A stretch of 30,505 nucleotides of DNA, taken from assembly GCA_001275005.1 (NCBI GenBank), contig JWZX01003270.1, positions 1-30,505 of the forward strand, given 5' to 3'. Below, in pieces: positions 25,696 to 30,505 of this stretch; positions within the stretch are counted from its first letter, which is position 1; each line of letters begins with the position of its first letter. The position numbers and the translations under genes were made by a program. The notes below the pieces were generated by a model. It was not told the origin of the DNA, searched no databases, and saw only the letters and a list, made by a program, of their open reading frames with translations. The DNA is from Chrysochromulina tobinii (taxonomy: Eukaryota; Haptophyta; Prymnesiales; Chrysochromulinaceae).

Positions 25696-28356
25696 TCAAT
25701 CCTCCGAGTCTCTGAGTGATGGACGCCCACGATTCCATCTTTTGGCGTGCTGAGCTGCCTGCAGTTTGCGTCTCAGCTCCGCCCCACGCTCCCGCTCGGC
25801 CTCGAGCTCGGAGCGGAGTTGCTGCAGCTGCTCGTGCTCTTTGGCCTCGTCGTCCGATTCCTCGATGACGCGCTTCTTGCTTCTGGCTGCAGCGGCACTC
25901 GGGGCGCCGTCACGGGCACTGGACGAAGTGGCCCCAGAATCTGCAACGGCTCTTCCCCGCATCGGAAAGCTCATCTCGCGACGCGACGCTCGACGCGAGC
26001 GGCTGGAATCCCCGCCACCACTAGATCCGCTCACCGCCCCGGGCGGCATTGGCGTGCCGCGCTTGGCAGCCTTCTTCCTTCGCTTGAGCATGAGCTCGGC
26101 GCGATCGAGGTCATCAAGTTCATCATCATACTCGATGCGACGGGTGACGATGCCCTCGTCGTCCTCAGCGCTGCCCTCCTCGTCGTCTTCGTCGTCCTCA
26201 TACTCACGACGCCGGGCTTCAATCTCGTCGTCCTCGACGTGCTCGCCCTCGTCGTCGTCGTCCTCCTCCTCCTCGTCCTCCTCTTCCTCCCCCTCGTCTG
26301 CGTCGTCCTCGCCGTCCTCCCCGGCGCCGCTCTCGCTCTCCTCGCCGAGTGCGTGCCGCATGTGAAGCACCATGTGCGACATCTCTCCGCCGCCGCCACC
26401 ACCCCCCTCCTCTTCCTCCTCCTCGTCGTCATTGGCCATGAAATTCTTGAGATCGTCGTCGTCGCCGCCACCAAAGCCGAGGCGTCTCCACGCATCCATT
26501 CCAAACACGCGCGCCTCGGCGACTGACGCCGCACCGCTCGGCCGCGAGCGACGCGCCTCGCTCAAACTTGCGCCGCTGGTGGTGGCGAGCCTCTGCCCAA
26601 AGAGCGCCTCATCCGCCTGCACGATGAGCGCCCCTCGACTCTGCGCTTCGACCTCATCATAGAGCGCGAGGTAGAGCGCGGCGCGAGAGAACCATCCCGC
26701 CTCGTCCGCATCCACCGTCGAGGCGACGTCTGTGATCGTACTCACCCAGTAGCCGCGCACGTGCCCGTCGCTCATCGCACGCCGCCGTTGGCTCTCGGAA
26801 AGCGTGGTCGAGGTCGCTAGGCTGCTCAGGTATTTGTGCACAAGGCCGTCGCCGCCACGTATCTGATACGCCCCGAGCCTCTCTCGCGTGCCGCGCATCA
26901 CCTTGGGTGTGAGGCAGTGGCCATGGCGCAAGTGCAGGTTGAGGTCCGACTGCTTGCGGAAGCAGCACTGCGCCGCGCCCACCTCCGGAGGCAGCCCATG
27001 CCGCTGATGCCAAGCGAAGATGCTCCGAGAGCCATACAGGACCGACAGAGGGTCGTAAACTGCGAGGTCGTCGTCCTCATCGTCCTCGTCCACGTCCACG
27101 CCCTCGCCCTCGCCCACGCTCTCACCCTCTGGCTCCTCTTCACCCTCGCCCTCGCCCTCATCGTCGGTGCCCTTGCCGCCATCATCACCCTCGCCGTCGA
27201 CCTCGCCCGCAGCGCGGCCCACCGAAGGCCTCCCAGCCTCTGGGCTCATCTCGGCCACTACCTCTTCGTCATCGGAGTCGATGATGCGGCGGCGCTTGCG
27301 GCGTGAGCCACTCGGTTGGGCGCTGCTGGCCGCCGCTGCGCTGCTACCGATCGCACCGCCACCGCCGCTGCGTGCGCGCCGCGGCGACGGCACCTCCACA
27401 GCTTGCGCCGTCTCCTCGTCGCCGTCACGACCCGCCGGCTCACCGGATGCTTCCACTCCCTCCGTCTCCGTCTCCGGCTTGAGGGACTTGAGCCAAAGCA
27501 AGCAAATGGGGCACACGTAGAGGTTGTGCACGTCCGAGAGGCGCCGCGCCTCCCACTCGGCAAGCCGCTCAAAGAAGGTGCGATCCTGGCTGCTGCTGCT
27601 CCCTATGGATGCCTCGAGGTAACCGTCGGCGCCCCCGCCCCCGTAGCCGCTGCCACCGCCGCTCGAGCCAAGCCCATCCCAGACGGGCATGAGTGCGCGC
27701 GTGCCAAACTTGCGTGCAATCTGCTCGCGCATGGGCTGGTCGATGGGCGTGCGGAAGTGCGGCGGCATGCGCCACTCACGCGCGCGCGCCGCCACCTTGC
27801 GCATCGTCGACAAGTTGAAGCGCATGACCAGGCTCCCGTCAGGTGAGCGCCACACGACGTGTCGCGTCTGAAGCTGCTCGCCAGTGATGTCGTCAGTGGC
27901 CTCGTTGCCATTTGCGCGAACCCACGCCGCATCGTCGTCCTCCTGCTCATCGTAAGCAGTCTCCGCGGCATCCTCGCCATCCTCGTCGCCGTCGCCGTCC
28001 TCCTCCTCTTCTTCGGCGATCGCGCGTCGGCGCCGGCGCTGCTCTTGCCGGCGGGATGGCGCGCTTGAGGGCCGGCTCGCGGCGCGGCGGGGACGTCGTT
28101 GGCCGTGAAATGAGTCCTCATCCCCGTCCTCCGCCTCGTCATCATCGACGGGGATGGTTCTCTTGCGACGAGCTGACGAACTGGCCTGGGTGCTGTGCCT
28201 GATCGGCTCCTCAATCTCGTTGTCGTCGCTCGGCTCGTCCTCGTCATCATCCTCCTCATCCGAAGGAACGTAGTCCTCGTCGCGTGTCTCGAGTATCGCC
28301 GCGGGGATAGCGCGTGACGAGGGCACAGTGCGCGCCTTACGCGACGACGGCGGCAT
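25696..28356 (-). CDS. Acidic nuclear-type protein with possible split C2H2 zinc finger
   Basis: I do not recognise this 886-residue protein. The N-terminal ~150 residues alternate long Asp/Glu runs with Arg clusters (RRKR, RRRRR) that could be nuclear localisation signals. A folded-looking part at about 155-220 includes ITGEQLQTRHVVW, MRFNLSTMRKVA and MREQIARKFG. CPIC at about 277-281 (LYVCPICLLWL) is followed, after a ~150-residue acidic/Ser insert, by FAWHQRHGLP and CCFRKQSDLNLHLRHGH near 463-480. That could be a C2H2 finger, or two half-sites brought together. A folded stretch to about 600 (RGYWVSTITDVAS) precedes more acid-rich repeats. The end is a short coiled coil (LQQLRSELEAERERGAELRR). 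A chromatin or nucleolar role is inferred from composition only. ATG 28356 and TGA 25696-25698 are clear. Confidence 0.78.
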   Translation of the reverse strand: MPPSSRKARTVPSSRAIPAAILETRDEDYVPSDEEDDDEDEPSDDNEIEEPIRHSTQASSSARRKRTIPVDDDEAEDGDEDSFHGQRRPRRAASRPSSAPSRRQEQRRRRRAIAEEEEEDGDGDEDGEDAAETAYDEQEDDDAAWVRANGNEATDDITGEQLQTRHVVWRSPDGSLVMRFNLSTMRKVAARAREWRMPPHFRTPIDQPMREQIARKFGTRALMPVWDGLGSSGGGSGYGGGGADGYLEASIGSSSSQDRTFFERLAEWEARRLSDVHNLYVCPICLLWLKSLKPETETEGVEASGEPAGRDGDEETAQAVEVPSPRRARSGGGGAIGSSAAAASSAQPSGSRRKRRRIIDSDDEEVVAEMSPEAGRPSVGRAAGEVDGEGDDGGKGTDDEGEGEGEEEPEGESVGEGEGVDVDEDDEDDDLAVYDPLSVLYGSRSIFAWHQRHGLPPEVGAAQCCFRKQSDLNLHLRHGHCLTPKVMRGTRERLGAYQIRGGDGLVHKYLSSLATSTTLSESQRRRAMSDGHVRGYWVSTITDVASTVDADEAGWFSRAALYLALYDEVEAQSRGALIVQADEALFGQRLATTSGASLSEARRSRPSGAASVAEARVFGMDAWRRLGFGGGDDDDLKNFMANDDEEEEEEGGGGGGGEMSHMVLHMRHALGEESESGAGEDGEDDADEGEEEEDEEEEDDDDEGEHVEDDEIEARRREYEDDEDDEEGSAEDDEGIVTRRIEYDDELDDLDRAELMLKRRKKAAKRGTPMPPGAVSGSSGGGDSSRSRRASRREMSFPMRGRAVADSGATSSSARDGAPSAAAARSKKRVIEESDDEAKEHEQLQQLRSELEAERERGAELRRKLQAAQHAKRWNRGRPSLRDSED

Positions 28357-28731
28357 CGTGATCCCGCCTCACGAACATGGCACTCGCACTCTCGCGCGTC
28401 AAGCGACAAAAAAGACAAGTCAAGTCAAGTCAAGACAAGTCAACTCAAGTCAAATAAAGTCTTGACAACAAGTATTGTCGACGCGCCTCGGCGGCTCGCC
28501 TTGTGTCGATTCGATCGGAATCGTTCCGTGGACACGCTGTGGCGGTGGAGGGGAGGCTCGGAAGCGCTCTGACCGTCTCTTTAATCAAGTTACCGCCGGT
28601 AACAGTCGCCAGGGGTCGGTCAGTCAAGCGGTCAGTCGCATGACCCAGTTTCATATTGAGAATAGAAAATGCCCACTCGCCCCACGATACGCCCACACAA
28701 AATCGACTTGTCTAACAACCTCAACGCAGAA
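28357..28731. promoter_or_regulatory. 5' region of the acidic-protein gene / 3' region of the EF-hand gene
   Basis: This 375-bp spacer contains the window's longest CTTGA/CTTGT tract at 28416-28453. It also has a perfect 15-nt palindrome GTTACCGCCGGTAAC at 28589-28603, and repeated GGTCAGTC motifs near 28616-28638. No coding frame is convincing. Confidence 0.5.
28416..28453 (-). repeat. Pentanucleotide CTTGA/CTTGT tract
   Basis: Seven consecutive CAAGT/CAAGA/CAACT-type pentamers occupy 38 nt, 60-97 nt upstream of the ATG at 28356. On the coding strand they read CTTGA with CTTGT and GTTGA variants. Confidence 0.85.
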
Positions 28732-30345
28732 TCATAAAGATTCGTTAGCTTCCTGTCCTGGGCGCGGCGCGCGCCTTTGAGACTCACCACGCTTGAGGCT
28801 CGTCCTCGGGTTCACTGTTGAGCGGGACACGACGGCGCGCGGCGCGACGGGCGCGGCTGCGACGTTGAGCCGTATCTTGCCTCCAAAAGAGAAGGAGGGC
28901 ATGCTGCTCGAGCGCTGTAGTGAGCCCTCTGTCGCGCCCGCCACGTGCGTTGACGCCATGCTGCTTGTGCGCACGTCCCCAAATGCCGTCGAGGGCTTCG
29001 AAGACCACGCCGAGAGTCCCGGCGTGCTCGCCCGTTACCCGCTGGGCGTGTTCGGCCGATCGCCATCCCGAGCGCCATCTCTCGAGGGCGGCGGCTGGCT
29101 AGGGGTCAGCTGATTCCCCACAAGAGGCGACCCAGGGGCTAGCCCGACGAGACTCGCGCTCACCGCAGCGCTCACCTCCCCCCCCAAGTGCGTCGGCTGC
29201 TGCGGTGGGTGGTTGCTCGCAAGCCGACGGAGCCGCTCAGGCGACGCCTGCTCGTGGCGGCGCCTGCACAGGTCCATTTGCTGGCTGTGGCTGCGATGGA
29301 GCAGCGCGTGAGACGTGTGGTGTGCTTGGGTCTGGGCCGTGTGGACGTGCCCGCGCGACTTTTCGACTGACGCGCGCAGTCGCGAGGGCGAGTCGGCCAT
29401 CGGCAGCGGTGCACCCGGCCTCGATGGCTGCAGCACAAAGCAATTCTGGCCGGGCATGGTGAACCAGATCCGTTCGGCGTGGCGCGTGCGTGAGGCGACC
29501 ATCTTGGCCGCGAGATGCGGCGCGGGGCCGATGACTGGGGGGGAAATGAGCAGTTGCGCCTGGGTGCCCGCGCGCGCCGGCGGGGGGCGCAAGCCCACCT
29601 GAGCCGCGACGTACGGCCCCAAGTCGCTGCTCTTCACCTTCGCCGCCGGGGCGTCCGCAGGCGCCGAGGAGGCCTCTTGACACTCGTGCGCGTCCGCGGC
29701 TCCGCGCAGCGTGTAAGTTGACAATCGATTCTTGGCCTCGAGGTCGAAACCGACTGCACCCGCCTGCAACTTCTTATCGAGGGCCACGCTCAGCCCCTGC
29801 CGCAGCCTTGCGTGCAGCTCGCTGTACTCGATCGAGCCCGAGCCATCGCGATCCAGCAGCGCGAAGAGCGAGTCGACGTCCGCCTCACCAAATGACTCCG
29901 CCTCGGACGCGCTGCTGGCCATGAGCGGCAGGACACGCCGGAACTCTACGCCCGTGACTTTGCCATCGCCATTTGCGTCGAGCTTGCGGAATAGGTCAAT
30001 CACGCGGAGCACCTGCGGGAGCAGTGCCTTGCGCAATGCTTCCACTCCTGGCGGTACTTCTTCCGAGCTGGACGGCGCACCCGGCGTTGCTGAGCGCGGT
30101 ACGAACCCCCAGGTGACTGGCTCGGGGTGCTCGACCTGCAGGAATGCGCTGTCGCGCGTCTTGAGCAAGTAGCTTGGTGCGTGCAGGGAGGAGTGCCTCG
30201 GTCGTCGCTCTATCCTTCCTGCCGAGCCTTGACGCACCAAAGGGTTGGAGCTTCCCTTAGTGCTGCCCAGGAGCACAAAGCTTGGAGCCCAGGAGCGGTT
30301 GTCTGTGTAGATGGTTGCCATGCGATTGCTTTCAATGGTTGCCAT
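28732..30345 (-). CDS. EF-hand calcium-binding protein with disordered tail
   Basis: The CDS on the minus strand is join(29039-30345, 28732-28960), 511 residues. An EF-hand pair lies in the N-terminal half: loop DANGDGKVTGVEF in LFRKLDANGDG, and loop DRDGSGSIEYSEL in LFALLDRDGSG. All calcium-ligand positions are filled, so binding is likely. Before it is a basic leader with SFVLLGSTKGSSNPLVRQGS. After it comes a long Pro/Ser/Arg/His-rich region without recognisable domains. Unspliced, the frame stops at TAA 29035-29037. A GT-AG intron there continues into a protein-like C-terminus (STHVAGATEGSLQRSSSMPS, FSFGGKIRLNV) ending at TGA 28732-28734. Start: ATG 30345 or 30321, the two lying in a repeated ATGGCAACCAT. 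The frame is open further upstream but without an earlier ATG. Possibly a cytoskeletal or flagellar calcium sensor; function not determinable. Confidence 0.78.
28961..29038 (-). other. Probable 78-nt intron in the EF-hand gene
   Basis: On the minus strand, donor CAGCGG|GTAACG (first intron base 29038) and acceptor CACAAGCAG|CATGGCG (last intron base 28961) join in phase to give PSG-MAST. Length is a multiple of three, and the retained form meets a TAA at once. It is predicted from splice consensus and the protein-like frame beyond. Confidence 0.6.
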
Positions 30346-30505
30346 GCCGGGGCGGGAACAGAGCCCACACCACCACACACGCTCGCTCGAAGTGCTCGTG
30401 CGACACTTGGGAACGGACGTCACACCGCGCTACGCGCGCCCCCGTGGGCGTTCACACAACACATCGTCAGCACTAACGTGCTCTCCTCACCTAGAGGGAT
30501 CGGCA
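30346..30505. promoter_or_regulatory. Upstream region of the EF-hand gene
   Basis: These 160 bp precede the EF-hand start codon on the minus strand and should include its promoter or 5' UTR. I see no CTTGA tract or TATA-like box here, though the window ends before the region does. Confidence 0.35.

Noticed and set aside
1-30505. CRISPR arrays, tRNA or rRNA genes, intact transposons, bacterial operons
   Set aside because: None seen. The only regular arrays are coding LRR or modular repeats and microsatellites, and the gene set and introns are eukaryotic.

Overview
This window looks like nuclear DNA of a unicellular alga with a secondary, red-type plastid, most likely a haptophyte (prymnesiophyte or relative). 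Reasons: very GC-rich, densely packed, intron-poor genes; a SufD gene whose product starts with a signal peptide followed by a transit-peptide-like stretch; a flagellar dynein-assembly gene (LRRC56/ODA8); an APC/C subunit; an ankyrin-DHHC S-acyltransferase; and 28-residue RNI-type leucine-rich repeats. The genus is inference; nothing here was searched against a database.

Layout. 1-3750 (+): C-terminal part of a large protein built from repeated ~330-residue EF-hand-like modules, cut by the left edge. 4318-6315 (-): ankyrin/DHHC palmitoyltransferase. 6800-8665 (-): LRRC56, divergent from 8890-10737 (+): plastid SufD with one 231-nt intron. 11382-11909 (-): small unknown protein with a signal peptide, divergent from 12273-13244 (+): CRAL-TRIO (Sec14-like) protein. 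13690-17415 (-): many-pass membrane protein with PDZ-like and armadillo-like C-terminal parts, almost abutting 17440-19116 (+): coiled-coil protein with a DGQHR/ParB-like core. 19679-22227 (-): APC4, divergent from a SKP1-like plus F-box-like frame (about 22400-23303, +), followed in the same direction by an RNI-LRR gene (23415-24724, +). 25696-28356 (-): acidic nuclear-type protein with a possible split zinc finger. 28732-30345 (-): EF-hand protein with a probable 78-nt intron.

There is no operon logic, but four divergent pairs probably share promoters. A pentanucleotide tract (CTTGA/CTTGT, read on the minus strand) lies 5' of five minus-strand genes and between the divergent pairs; it is the best regulatory candidate. 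The most unusual locus is 20.9-24.9 kb. There APC4 (an APC/C ubiquitin-ligase scaffold) faces a frame joining a SKP1-like fold to an F-box-like motif, with an LRR array after it. Four single-nucleotide frame breaks fall in this 3.3 kb, while I found none in the other long genes. They may be indel errors or signs of decay.
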